From assembly GCA_011192155.1 (NCBI GenBank), contig DUEK01000032.1, positions 1 through 39,102 of the forward strand: a stretch of 39,102 nt of DNA. Reading direction: 5' to 3'. The notes under the pieces were generated by a model. The model ran no database searches. It worked only from the letters and a program-made list of their open reading frames with translations, and was not told the origin of the DNA. Below are positions 1 to 7,813 of the stretch, in pieces. Both the position numbers and the translations under genes were made by a program. Positions within the stretch are counted from its first letter, which is position 1; each line of letters starts with the position of its first letter. The stretch is from Thermoflexia bacterium (lineage in GTDB: Bacteria; Chloroflexota; Anaerolineae; B4-G1).

Positions 1-425
1 ACAGTCGCTTCATCCGTGAAACATGCACACCGGGTTTCACCGCGAGCAAAAGCAAGGAACATCTGCTCAAAACTACCTACAAAATCATCCGTATAGATGC
101 TTCTATCCGTTCTCGGATCAATTCCTTCGGTAATTCCTATGAACTCTTCCATAGAATTGGAGTCATACATATTCAAAAACTCATAATTGTACAGAAGAAA
201 CCCTTCAGCCATGTAAGTGATGCCTTCTCTGACAACATGGGGGTTTTCCTTGAAATAAGCCTCAAGATCCTCCACCCCGCCTTCGCGCAAGCCTTCTATC
301 CATTTTTTGCAACCGGAATAGTCGCCTACCTCAATGGAAACCGGCACACTCACTAAAATGTCCTCCCACCGTTCATCTCCTTGCGGCTTGATTGCTGCCA
401 TTTTTCTTGCTATTTCCTGTGACAT
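1..425 (-). CDS. Partial PAS-like sensor protein, N-terminal part
   Basis: An open frame starts at an ATG with a good AAAGGAG ribosome site and runs off the left edge of the window, giving about 141 residues. The stretch from WIEGLREGGVEDL through YFKENPHVV to a later FARGET resembles the N-terminal PAS-like segment of many bacterial sensor kinases and diguanylate cyclases, where an Asn/Tyr-rich 'NYEFLNMYDS' region follows. The kinase or other output domain would lie outside the window. It follows the UroD-type gene on the same strand after an 84-bp gap, so it may be the last visible gene of the corrinoid operon. The PAS assignment rests on general pattern only; the frame itself is well supported by its ribosome site and length. 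Confidence 0.6.
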   Translation of the reverse strand, partial: MSQEIARKMAAIKPQGDERWEDILVSVPVSIEVGDYSGCKKWIEGLREGGVEDLEAYFKENPHVVREGITYMAEGFLLYNYEFLNMYDSNSMEEFIGITEGIDPRTDRSIYTDDFVGSFEQMFLAFARGETRCACFTDEAT

Positions 426-509
426 TTGTTTCTCCTTTTATACTAGGTAACTTGCTCGGAAATATTTTTTCTTGCTTCGAACATTTTTCAAATAGAGCCT
501 CCTTTTTGA

Positions 510-1778
510 CTAGTAAACACCATACTCAAACACGGTCACTGTCATGGCAATCACGTTTTCAAGTTTGGCTTCCTTTGGAATACCTGCGGCCCCGTCCACG
601 ATCAGGCCGCCATTATCACCAAAGGTATCAATGAGCATTTTGACATAATCACTGGTCTGTTCGGGTGTGCCGGAGATGAGTGTCTGAACGGGAACGTTGC
701 CCCAGAAACACATCACGTCACCGATCATCTCTTTGGCTTTCTCCAGATCGACGACGTCAAAGTGCCCCCAAATTTTTCCGGGCGGCAGTTCTGCCAGAAA
801 TTCCAGGCGGTTGGTGTATGAACCCTCCCAGTACGGCATGGGTGTAATTTCTGCATCAATCAATGCCAGCAGCAACGCTTTCAGGCCGGGCCAGTAGAAC
901 TCGGCATACTGTTTATTCGACATGAAGGGGTCTGCGCCACGGTGCAGTGGAATAGCTACGTAATCAACCCCCACCTCCTTTGCTGTTTGAATGGTGTATT
1001 CGATCATGTGGGGCGTGATCAGGTCGATGGCCGCTTTGAGTTTGTCTGGCCGGTAATACATATCGAGCATGGTTCCCTTGATGCCGCGAAAGTAATCCGA
1101 AATCCAGTCAAAGGGCGCGTGGGCGGGCATCTCAATAAACGTGGGCGTCCCCTTTTCCATCAATGCTTGTACAGTTCGATCCAGCCCCGCGTTGTGCGCA
1201 TTCATTTTCTCGCCGATCGAGATCAGTTTTTCCAGCATCTCCCGCACGTCCGGCTGCCCGGCCAGCATTGCCAATTCATAAATCGGCGTGTAAGCGTGTG
1301 ACATCATCAGCAATGATGGAAACGATCCAAACGGCTCAAGGCCGGTAGCCATCCGGGGCCACATCTTGCGGACGATGAAATCGCTGGGGTCTCGGAGGAA
1401 TTGATCATATTCATCGGCAAGCAGATATTCTTTTTCGACATACTGATATTCCTGATTGGGCGGCAGGTTATAGCCCGCCCACTTGTTAGATGTGAGACCG
1501 ATTTCCTCGCCAACCGCGCCGGGCAGATTGCCAAACAGAGAAACCATATCCCAGTTGAATTTTGTGACCTGCTCCACGAAAACTTGAGAAGCGCGCTCGA
1601 CATTGTAATAAGCATCCGCGGGCGTCAAACCGCCTTGTTTGAGAGAGAAATATTCATCGTAGCAGACGATGGGAACCCGATCCGGTTTTTGCAACCTGAT
1701 CGCATCCCAAACTCGTTTCTCGCGCGCCTGGTAGTCAAGCTGTTCCTGGGTGAGGATTGCGTCTTTTTGATCCGTCAT
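510..1778 (-). CDS. Uroporphyrinogen decarboxylase-family (MtaA/CmuA-like) methyltransferase
   Basis: This is a 422-residue TIM-barrel protein of the UroD superfamily. In operons with a corrinoid protein, such proteins usually move methyl groups to or from the cobalamin cofactor rather than decarboxylate uroporphyrinogen. The C-terminal part has the family pattern: a HFD segment where zinc-type members carry a His ligand, then WGNVP, TPEQTSDYVK and ENVIAM. The Cys ligands of classical MtaA/MtbA are not evident, so the metal site may differ. The chosen start (MTDQKDA) overlaps the corrinoid gene's stop by 4 nt (ATGA) and has GGAG upstream; a longer frame from 1796 exists but lies inside the neighbouring gene. 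The tight coupling suggests it works with that corrinoid protein. The substrate cannot be told. Confidence 0.82.
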   Translation of the reverse strand: MTDQKDAILTQEQLDYQAREKRVWDAIRLQKPDRVPIVCYDEYFSLKQGGLTPADAYYNVERASQVFVEQVTKFNWDMVSLFGNLPGAVGEEIGLTSNKWAGYNLPPNQEYQYVEKEYLLADEYDQFLRDPSDFIVRKMWPRMATGLEPFGSFPSLLMMSHAYTPIYELAMLAGQPDVREMLEKLISIGEKMNAHNAGLDRTVQALMEKGTPTFIEMPAHAPFDWISDYFRGIKGTMLDMYYRPDKLKAAIDLITPHMIEYTIQTAKEVGVDYVAIPLHRGADPFMSNKQYAEFYWPGLKALLLALIDAEITPMPYWEGSYTNRLEFLAELPPGKIWGHFDVVDLEKAKEMIGDVMCFWGNVPVQTLISGTPEQTSDYVKMLIDTFGDNGGLIVDGAAGIPKEAKLENVIAMTVTVFEYGVY

Positions 1779-2407
1779 GCGCTTGCTCCTGCCCATTCTT
1801 TGGCGATGCTAACGGCATCCACAGCGTTTGCGCCCCAGGCATCTGCGCCTGTGTCTGCGCAAACCAATTCGTTGATCGGGCCGCCGCCGATCATGACCTT
1901 TACATCCGTCAAGCCGGCCTGCTTTAGGGCGGAAATTGTATCCCGCATGGGTTCGATTGCCAGGGTCAAAAAGCCGCTCAACCCGACAATCTTGGCTTGA
2001 TGTTCCTGGGCCGCCTCCACAAACTTTTCTGCCGGGACGTCCACGCCGAGATCGATTACCTCGAACCTATTGGTTTCCAACATGAAAACGACAATATCTT
2101 TGGCGATATCGTGAATATCGCCCGCGACGGTACCAAAGACCACCTTGCCGATCTTTTCTGCGTTTTCCTCTCCCTGGAGGAAAGGCTTTACTTTGTCAGC
2201 AATGCCCGCCAGAATGTCACCGGATACCATCAATTCTGGCAAGAAATACTCGCCGCTTTCAAAGTGATCGCCGATAACCTGCATAGCTTTTCGTCCTACA
2301 TTGAGGATTTCCTCGGGGTGGACGTTGCTCTGGAGCAATTCGTCCGTGATCTTTAACGCCTCGTCTTTTGACAGGCTTGTGATTGCGTCAAATAGTTTTT
2401 CTGACAT
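1775..2407 (-). CDS. Corrinoid (B12-binding) methyl-carrier protein, MtaC/MtbC-like
   Basis: This is a 210-residue protein of the size and layout of methyltransferase corrinoid proteins. A helical cap domain covers residues 1-88, with HFESGEYFLPELM typical of the family. A Rossmann-like B12-binding domain follows from about residue 89. The cobalt-ligating His is H99 in GDIHDIAK; the family motif DxHxxG reads D97-x-H99-x-x-A102 here, with Gly replaced by Ala. The later loops GLSGFLT and MIGGGPIN match the usual SxL and GG elements that hold the nucleotide tail. The start ATG has AAAGGAG upstream. It lies 70 bp after the nitroreductase gene and overlaps the UroD gene by 4 nt. It should carry a methyl group between a substrate methyltransferase and the UroD-family partner. 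Confidence 0.9.
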   Translation of the reverse strand: MSEKLFDAITSLSKDEALKITDELLQSNVHPEEILNVGRKAMQVIGDHFESGEYFLPELMVSGDILAGIADKVKPFLQGEENAEKIGKVVFGTVAGDIHDIAKDIVVFMLETNRFEVIDLGVDVPAEKFVEAAQEHQAKIVGLSGFLTLAIEPMRDTISALKQAGLTDVKVMIGGGPINELVCADTGADAWGANAVDAVSIAKEWAGASA

Positions 2408-2477
2408 TCATTTCTCCTTTATTGCTGGGGACTGGTGAAAATCCAGGAAACATTCCCAACGCCAAATACGTCACCTT

Positions 2478-3359
2478 TTATTGTCGTCCTAACCACCGGA
2501 CTGTAGGCTTTTTGCGGTCAACCAATTTCCGGAAGCGAACGGCCGGGTAGCCGAGGGTAAATGAGATCAGAATGTCGTGTTCCGGCGGTATCGCCAGCAT
2601 TTCACGAACGGCCTGCGACTCGTTGGCATATTCGTAAAAGTTGCCAATGTAACACGTGCCCAAACCCAGGCTTTGGGCCATCAGCATCATCTGGTATGAG
2701 GCCAGCGTCGCGTCTTCCAGCGGGCAGGGCGTGATCGTCAAGTCGGCGTGGGTGACGATCAGCACGGGCGCGCGGTAGAAAAAGGGATCTTGGCCGGCTT
2801 TGTGCTCTGAAATCACGCGCTCGTAAAATGGCAATTCCGCTCTAATTCGGCTCGCAACCCTGGGGTCCAGGGCGGACAGCGCCTTCTCATCTTGAGATAG
2901 GGTGACTCTCTTGCCGAAAAATTCAACACAGTGCCGGGCCAGCGCATCCATCGTCTCCCGGTCGGTGATGACGATGTGCTCGAGGCTCTGGACGTTGGAA
3001 CCGGTTGGGGCATAGCGAGCAGCATCGAACAGTTTCTCTACCATCTCCCTAGGCACAGGTCGCTTTTGATTGTAATTCCGCACCGAGCGGCGCATTCGCA
3101 CAAAGCCCAGGAGCGCATCTGGCCCAATGTCCATCTCGGCGGTAAAAGGGGGAAAATTGTCCATCTCAAAGCCGTGGTGCGTGATCGCATCTCCCGGGCA
3201 AACGGCGACGCATTGGCCACAAAAGAAACATCTCTCTGGGTGCGCTGCGACGGGCAAAGAGGCTTTATCTTGTTTCTCAAATACGCCTTCTGCGCAAACC
3301 TGGACACACGAACCGCACTTGTTGCAAGTTTCGGGGTTGATTTCAATCTTTGGGGTCAT
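2478..3359 (-). CDS. Nitroreductase-family flavoprotein with N-terminal 2x[4Fe-4S] ferredoxin domain
   Basis: This is a 293-residue fusion. Residues 1-60 form a bacterial ferredoxin domain with two CxxCxxCxxxC motifs (C12, C15, C18, C22 and C45, C48, C51, C55). Residues from about 85 to 285 are a nitroreductase (FMN) domain: RRSVRNYNQK at its start, RYAPTGSNVQS for flavin contact, and the LGLGTCYIGNF and LGYPAVRF blocks. Such fusions pass electrons from iron-sulfur clusters to FMN, and some act on quinones or other small molecules. It lies 7 bp after the flavodoxin-fold gene and 70 bp before the corrinoid gene, so a role in reducing or re-activating the corrinoid system is plausible but inferred. 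Confidence 0.88.
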   Translation of the reverse strand: MTPKIEINPETCNKCGSCVQVCAEGVFEKQDKASLPVAAHPERCFFCGQCVAVCPGDAITHHGFEMDNFPPFTAEMDIGPDALLGFVRMRRSVRNYNQKRPVPREMVEKLFDAARYAPTGSNVQSLEHIVITDRETMDALARHCVEFFGKRVTLSQDEKALSALDPRVASRIRAELPFYERVISEHKAGQDPFFYRAPVLIVTHADLTITPCPLEDATLASYQMMLMAQSLGLGTCYIGNFYEYANESQAVREMLAIPPEHDILISFTLGYPAVRFRKLVDRKKPTVRWLGRQ

Positions 3360-3366
3360 GGCCTGC

Positions 3367-4074
3367 CTAACTGCTCCCCAGGCGTTGCAGGAAGAGATTA
3401 AAACCGCCGTTCTGCTTTAACAGTTCCCGGTTTTGCGCCCCGCCCGACTTTAGAAGCATCGTCACCAGAACGATTTGCTTGCCGAGTTCCTTGGTGGCTT
3501 TTACCACTTCGACTGTATGTTCATCTTGCTCTGCATACGCTGCACGCATCGTTTTTGGGTAGGGCACCCGCGCCCCGACACCGATATATCCCACCGGCCA
3601 CAAACCGCCGATGGGAATGCACCCCATCATGACAGCATGGCTGTTCAAAAAGATCATGACGGATTCTTGTCCCGAGGCAAACCCAGAGCCTGATGTCAAA
3701 AAACCCATCACTTTGAGGGCGCGATCATTAAAGCCTTCCTGAACACTGTGCCCCACCCGGTCGATAAAGCTCTTTAATTGCGATGGTATCCCCATGTGAT
3801 AAACTGGGACCGAATAGATAACCGCATCTGCCGCCAGCCACTTGTCCCGTAATTCAGCAAAATCATCGTCGGTTTTGCGGCAATATCCGAGCCTTTCGCA
3901 TTGGTGGCAGCTATCACAGGGATGGAAGGTCTTGCCCGAAATGGAATATAGCTCGATTTTTACGATTTCAGGAGCGGTTGCCTCCGCAGCCTCCAAGGCA
4001 AAATCCAGCATAAAGCGGCTACTCTTGTTTTTGCGAGGGCTGCCGCAGATACCTAAAACTTGTATTGATTGCAT
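3367..4074 (-). CDS. Flavodoxin-fold NAD(P)H-dependent FMN reductase / iron-sulfur-flavoprotein-like
   Basis: This is a 235-residue protein with the FMN-binding start GICGSPRKNKSSR (residues 8-20) and the SVPVYHMGIPSQLKSFIDR block (about 88-106) of the NADPH-dependent FMN reductase family. Between them is a cysteine cluster, CDSCHQCERLGYC (about 53-65), as in iron-sulfur flavoproteins and related reductases that take a [4Fe-4S] cluster. It probably carries electrons from NAD(P)H or ferredoxin. It is the second gene of the minus-strand operon, 30 bp after the Lrp-type regulator and 7 bp before the ferredoxin-nitroreductase. That order suggests a short redox chain serving the corrinoid genes downstream. 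Confidence 0.82.
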   Translation of the reverse strand: MQSIQVLGICGSPRKNKSSRFMLDFALEAAEATAPEIVKIELYSISGKTFHPCDSCHQCERLGYCRKTDDDFAELRDKWLAADAVIYSVPVYHMGIPSQLKSFIDRVGHSVQEGFNDRALKVMGFLTSGSGFASGQESVMIFLNSHAVMMGCIPIGGLWPVGYIGVGARVPYPKTMRAAYAEQDEHTVEVVKATKELGKQIVLVTMLLKSGGAQNRELLKQNGGFNLFLQRLGSS

Positions 4075-4104
4075 ACTTGCACTCCATTTGAGCGGTCAAC
4101 TGGC

Positions 4105-4581
4105 TCAGACTTGAGGCAGATCCTCGGGGAACTGCCAGTCGCAGCTTTGTTTGAGAACCTTGGTGAGTACATTAGTTTTCGTCTTGCGTACCCCAGGTAT
4201 GGAATGTAATTTATCTGTGATGAACGTCTGCAAATCCCCCATGCTTGCCGCCACCACAGAAGTTGATATATCTGAATCGCCAGTGGTCATGGCGACGTAA
4301 TAGACCTGATCTAGATTTACCAGACTTGTAGCCACCTGTTCAGTCATGCCAGGCTCTACGTCTATGGCGATATCGGCGCTAATTGCAAACCCAAGTCTTT
4401 CAGGTATTGCCCCGGCAGTGATGGCGACAAAGCCTTCCTCTCTGAGCCTGTGCAGGCGATTTCTAACCGCCCGTGGGGTCATATATCCAAGCCGGCGAGC
4501 GATCTCTGAGCATTGCATTCTGGCATCATCTTTCAAGCACTCGAGGATTGCTCGATCTATGTCATCAATTCTTGGTTTCAT
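4105..4581 (-). CDS. Lrp/AsnC-family transcriptional regulator
   Basis: This is a 158-residue one-domain regulator. Residues 1-60 form a winged helix with the AsnC-type start DDIDRAILECLKDDARM and recognition region SEIARRLGYMTPRAVRNRLHRL. Residues 65-150 form the RAM/ligand-binding ferredoxin-like domain, which allows octamer assembly and usually senses an amino acid or similar small molecule. The frame extends upstream to 4674, but the ATG at 4581 has AGGAG at 7 nt and starts exactly where the family starts; the extra 31 codons overlap palindromic leader sequence. It heads the corrinoid operon and probably regulates it and itself. Confidence 0.88.
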   Translation of the reverse strand: MKPRIDDIDRAILECLKDDARMQCSEIARRLGYMTPRAVRNRLHRLREEGFVAITAGAIPERLGFAISADIAIDVEPGMTEQVATSLVNLDQVYYVAMTTGDSDISTSVVAASMGDLQTFITDKLHSIPGVRKTKTNVLTKVLKQSCDWQFPEDLPQV

Positions 4582-4607
4582 AGTATGACTCCTACTCAAA
4601 TAGCCCG

Positions 4608-4639
4608 AACAAGTTCGAGAGCCCTCAACTTGTTGAGGG
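4608..4639 (-). promoter_or_regulatory. Palindromic 5' leader of the Lrp gene
   Basis: Between the predicted promoter (4788-4816) and the start codon lie two small palindromes: CCCTCAA/TTGAGGG at 4622-4639 and CGAAC/GTTCG at 4606-4617. AACAAGTT (4608-4615) and AACTTGTT (4627-4634) are also complementary to one another, so the leader RNA has two competing folds. Regulation is an inference. Confidence 0.35.
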
Positions 4640-4731
4640 TTTTCGTTCTTGGTGACGAACGCAGTTCGTGGCAACTAGTTGGGAAATAGCCCACCCATTC
4701 GGCGGCGGTCGGAGACCTTGCCGAACGGAGT

Positions 4732-4751
4732 ATTTTCGTCCTTGGTGGTGA
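4732..4751 (-). repeat. Interspersed short repeat, TTTTCGTTCTTGGTGGTGA type
   Basis: This 20-nt word recurs on the other strand at 38862-38881 with one mismatch. A 16-nt version is present at 4640-4655. It lies in non-coding sequence each time. Confidence 0.55.
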
Positions 4752-4787
4752 CCTATGCCCATGTTTACTGCTTCTCTATTTTACACT

Positions 4788-4816
4788 ATTGTACTTTATT
4801 CGCCCCGAAAATTCAA
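4788..4816 (-). promoter_or_regulatory. Predicted sigma70 promoter of the Lrp-corrinoid operon
   Basis: On the minus strand, TTGAAT (-35) and TACAAT (-10) are separated by 17 bp. They lie in an AT-rich island about 200 bp upstream of the Lrp start. Confidence 0.55.
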
Positions 4817-4932
4817 TAGTTTTCGATTATTAACTCCGTTTCGGTATCAATCTGTTCCGTTTAGTCGCAATGAGGAACTCTGTACATTCAGTGGCATGAC
4901 CCACTCGCGGACGAGCCATTCCCCCTATTTTA

Positions 4933-5094
4933 ACGCATTAAGGTAAAAGTGACACGGTTGTTACACAGAAGCTCACAGAGGAGTCACGGAGAGCCTCAGA
5001 GAGCTTTTCTTTGTGTCCACCTGTCGGCAGACAGGTATCTCGGCGTCTTCTCTGCGCATCTCTGTGTAACAGTGCGACTTTTGCCTCAATGCGT
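4933..5094. mobile_element. MITE-like palindromic element with ~35-bp terminal inverted repeats
   Basis: The outer ends (from 4933 inward and from 5094 inward) read ACGCATT-AGG-AAAAGT, then CAC and GTTACACAGA, on opposite strands. There are only a few mismatches and a 3-4 nt length difference. The inner 10 bp, GTTACACAGA (4960-4969) and TCTGTGTAAC (5061-5070), are perfect. The core is rich in CACAGAG/CACGGAG words. No coding potential and no clear target-site duplication were seen. The rest of 4582-5250 holds only the promoters and short repeats listed separately. Confidence 0.7.
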
Positions 5095-5146
5095 CGAGAC
5101 GGAGCATTGACCATTGAGCTTGCGGGAGCTTGGCGGCGTTGTAACC

Positions 5147-5174
5147 TTGACAAACAAGTCGTATGATGTAAACT
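5147..5174 (+). promoter_or_regulatory. Predicted sigma70 promoter of the ABC importer genes
   Basis: TTGACA and TAAACT are separated by 16 bp. They lie about 75 bp upstream of the start of the binding-protein gene and just outside the MITE-like element. Confidence 0.5.
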
Positions 5175-5250
5175 TTACCGCTGGCGCTTGGCGTCGAGGA
5201 TGGCGTTTACTGCCTATTCCCGTGCCAAAATTTACTATCCGGAGGTTGGC

Positions 5251-6834
5251 ATGACAAAACGTTCCTATGCAATTCTGTTTCTATCGCTTGTATCGTTGCT
5301 GGTTTCTCAGTCAGGCTGTGGCGCGCCCGCTGCTGGCGGGCGACTCGTCTATGGCCTCACGCTGTCCCCGTCTGGCATTGACCCTCACATCAATGCCTCC
5401 TCCGAGCTGGGGATTCCGCTCACTTCTGTCTATGATACCCTGGTCTACTATGACCCGGCGACGCAGAATTTTGTCCCCGGTCTGGCAAAGCGCTGGGAGG
5501 TCTCTGACGGCGCTCTGGTCTATACGTTCTATCTCCGTCAGGATGTCACTTTTCACGACGACACTCCCTTCAACGCCGAGGCGGTGCGCTTTAACCTAGA
5601 GCGCATCACCAGCCCGGACCTTGCTTCACAGAAAGCCCGCTTTATGCTCGGCCCTTACGAGCGGACGGAAGTGGTGGACGAGTACACAGCCCGCATCTAC
5701 TTGAGCGAGCCGTTCGCGCCCCTGTTGGACGCGTTGAGCCAGGTCTACCTGGGGATGGCGTCCCCGGCGGCGGTCGAAAAGTGGGGGGACGAATACCAGT
5801 TGCACCAAGTGGGCACCGGCCCGTTCACCTTTGCCGAATACGTGCCTGGAGACCGTCTCTTGCTGCGCCGCAACCCCGACTATGATTGGGGACCCTCTCT
5901 CTATGAGCACGACGCGGCGCAGGTAGACGAGATAGAGTTCCGCTTCTTCACCGACCCGGCCACACGCTCCCCCGCGTTAGAGACCGGGGAAGCGGACGTG
6001 ATGGGCGAGATTCCTCCACAGGACGCCGCCCGACTGGAGACCAACGACGACTTTCGCGTCGAGGCTGTCGCGCCGCCCGGCGTGCCCTTGATGTTCCTGC
6101 TGAACACCACGCGCGCGCCCCTGGACGATATCAGTGTGCGGCAGGCGCTTCTTTATGCTACCGATCGTTCGGCTATTGCTTCTGCCGTCTTTCACGATAC
6201 TTCCCCGGCGGCCTATGGCCCCTTGACAGCGGGAACCTTGGGCTACGATCCGGCGGTACAGGGTTATTACGCTCACGACCCGGCGCGCGCGGCGGCGCTG
6301 TTGGAGGAGGCGGGCTGGACCGATTCCGACGGGGATGGTCTGCGCGACCGTGAAGGCGAGCCGCTGATGCTTGATCTCTACTTGATGGGCTGGGGCTATA
6401 TGCCGGAGGTTGGCCAGTTGTTGGCAGCGCAATGGATGGAGCTGGGGATTGGTGTGAACAGCCAGATAGTCAGCTACCCGGAGGCGCTGGAGGTGGGCGG
6501 TGAAGGCCGTCATCACCTGATGCCCTTTAGCCTCTCCAGCAGCGATCCCGACCTCCTGCGCAAATTCTTTCACTCCCAGGCGACCTTTAACTGGGCGAAG
6601 GTGAACGATCCCGAACTGGACGCCTGGCTCGAGGAGGCGGCGCGCGCCTCGGATCATACACAGCGGGCTGTGCTCTACAGCTCGGTCCAACAGCGCGTGA
6701 TGGAGCAGGCGTTGATCATTCCCATCCGCGATTACGTCAACCTGAACGGGGTCAGTAACCATGTGGAGGGGCTCCGCTTCGACGGCCGGGGTTGGTTCCC
6801 CTGGCTGATTGACGTCACGGTAAAAGCACAGTAA
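5251..6834 (+). CDS. ABC transporter substrate-binding lipoprotein, peptide/nickel family (SBP family 5)
   Basis: This is a 527-residue exported protein of usual length for the DppA/OppA family. The start at 5251 has GGAGG 5 nt upstream and is followed directly by a lipoprotein signal peptide (KRSYAILFLSLVSLLVSQ, then SGC), with the Cys as lipid anchor; the lipobox is loose because Q sits at -3. The mature part starts GLTLSPSGIDPHINASSE and continues with LAKRWEVSDG and YTFYLRQDVTFHDD, the SBP_bac_5 signature. A DSDGDGLRDREG loop near residue 370 resembles a calcium-binding loop and is common in such proteins. It captures peptides or other small solutes outside the membrane for the two permeases encoded next. 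The ligand is unknown. Confidence 0.93.
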   Translation: MTKRSYAILFLSLVSLLVSQSGCGAPAAGGRLVYGLTLSPSGIDPHINASSELGIPLTSVYDTLVYYDPATQNFVPGLAKRWEVSDGALVYTFYLRQDVTFHDDTPFNAEAVRFNLERITSPDLASQKARFMLGPYERTEVVDEYTARIYLSEPFAPLLDALSQVYLGMASPAAVEKWGDEYQLHQVGTGPFTFAEYVPGDRLLLRRNPDYDWGPSLYEHDAAQVDEIEFRFFTDPATRSPALETGEADVMGEIPPQDAARLETNDDFRVEAVAPPGVPLMFLLNTTRAPLDDISVRQALLYATDRSAIASAVFHDTSPAAYGPLTAGTLGYDPAVQGYYAHDPARAAALLEEAGWTDSDGDGLRDREGEPLMLDLYLMGWGYMPEVGQLLAAQWMELGIGVNSQIVSYPEALEVGGEGRHHLMPFSLSSSDPDLLRKFFHSQATFNWAKVNDPELDAWLEEAARASDHTQRAVLYSSVQQRVMEQALIIPIRDYVNLNGVSNHVEGLRFDGRGWFPWLIDVTVKAQ

Positions 6835-6850
6835 TCAACACCCGAATGAG

Positions 6851-7813
6851 ATGATAATGGCGAGGAGCCGCTGCGCTTCCCTTTATATTGGGAGGTACAT
6901 GGGACAAAGGCTGCTGCAAGCGGCCTTTGTCCTTTGGCTTGCGTCAACATTGGTTTTCTTTGCCTTGCTGTTAACCCCCGGCGATCCCGCTCAAGCGCTG
7001 CTGGCTGCTTCGGGTGCTACCCCTGAGGAGGTCATTGAGCGGAGGGCGCAGTTGGGACTGGACGATCCTCTCCCGCTTCAGTACACGCGCTACTTGATGG
7101 ATCTGGCCCGCGGAGACCTGGGGTACTCTTGGCTGCACGGACGGTCGGTGAGACACATGATCCTGGAACAACTGCCGCCGACGGCGGAGCTGGCCGTAGC
7201 GGCAACGGCGGTGGGGGTAGTGTTGGGGCTGGGCCTGGGGGTGCTGGCGGCCGTCTACCGATCCACCTGGCTGGATGCGGCGGCAACGACCGTCGCCGTG
7301 TTGGGCCTTTCTACGCCCACCTATTGGTCAGGTCTTTTGGCAATTCTGTTCTTTTCCCTACGCCTGCGCTGGCTGCCCTCTGTTGGGGAGGGCGGGTTGC
7401 GCCATCTGGTGTTGCCATCGCTGGTGTTGGGCTTTGCCCTCTCTGGCTCCATCGCCCGCATGGTGCGCTCGCGTGTAGCGGAGGTGATGGGAACTCCTTT
7501 CGTGCTGGCGGCGCGGGCGCGCGGGATTCCATCGCGCCGTGTGATCTTTATCCACGTGCTTCGCGCTGCCGTGGGGCCGGCCCTGGCCGTCACTGCCCTC
7601 CAATTTGGCTTTTTGTTGGGTGGGGCCGTGGTCACAGAGTCGGTCTTTGCGCGGCCTGGATTGGGCAGGTTGGCAGTGGAGGCGATCATTTGGCAAGACC
7701 TGCCGGTGGTGCGGGGAGTGGCGCTGGTCGGCGCGCTCGCTTACGTGCTGGTGAACCTGGTATCGGACCTGGCGCAGGCCTGGCTCGACCCTCGACTGCG
7801 GGCGCTCGCATGA
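6851..7813 (+). CDS. ABC transporter permease, DppB-like
   Basis: This is a 320-residue inner-membrane permease with about six membrane segments. The first is near residues 18-45, ending LLTPGDPAQALL, the usual DppB motif after helix 1. The coupling (EAA) loop reads AARARGIPSRRVIFIHVLR (about 218-236) and contacts the ATPase. The segment GGAVVTESVFARPGLGRL is the conserved GxVxxExxFxxPGxG block. The start is uncertain: 6851 is used, but an ATG at 6899 next to GGAGG would also fit the family start. It lies 16 bp after the binding-protein gene and overlaps the next permease by 4 nt. Confidence 0.93.
   Translation: MIMARSRCASLYIGRYMGQRLLQAAFVLWLASTLVFFALLLTPGDPAQALLAASGATPEEVIERRAQLGLDDPLPLQYTRYLMDLARGDLGYSWLHGRSVRHMILEQLPPTAELAVAATAVGVVLGLGLGVLAAVYRSTWLDAAATTVAVLGLSTPTYWSGLLAILFFSLRLRWLPSVGEGGLRHLVLPSLVLGFALSGSIARMVRSRVAEVMGTPFVLAARARGIPSRRVIFIHVLRAAVGPALAVTALQFGFLLGGAVVTESVFARPGLGRLAVEAIIWQDLPVVRGVALVGALAYVLVNLVSDLAQAWLDPRLRALA

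Noticed and set aside
426-509. A 13- to 17-codon frame between the UroD gene and the PAS-like gene
   Set aside because: Two short frames compete behind one AAAGGAGG; neither has any other support.
4755-4946. 63-codon plus-strand frame in the gap before the ABC genes
   Set aside because: It has no ribosome site, spans the predicted minus-strand promoter and ends in the MITE, and its composition is not protein-like.
5977-6762. 261-codon minus-strand frame opposite the binding-protein gene
   Set aside because: It is a shadow of a GC-rich gene with clear SBP_bac_5 homology on the plus strand.
7129-7809. Long N-terminal extension of the DppC-like frame
   Set aside because: It lies antisense-free but out of frame within the DppB gene, is Gly/Arg-rich low-complexity, and the DppC family start fits 7810.
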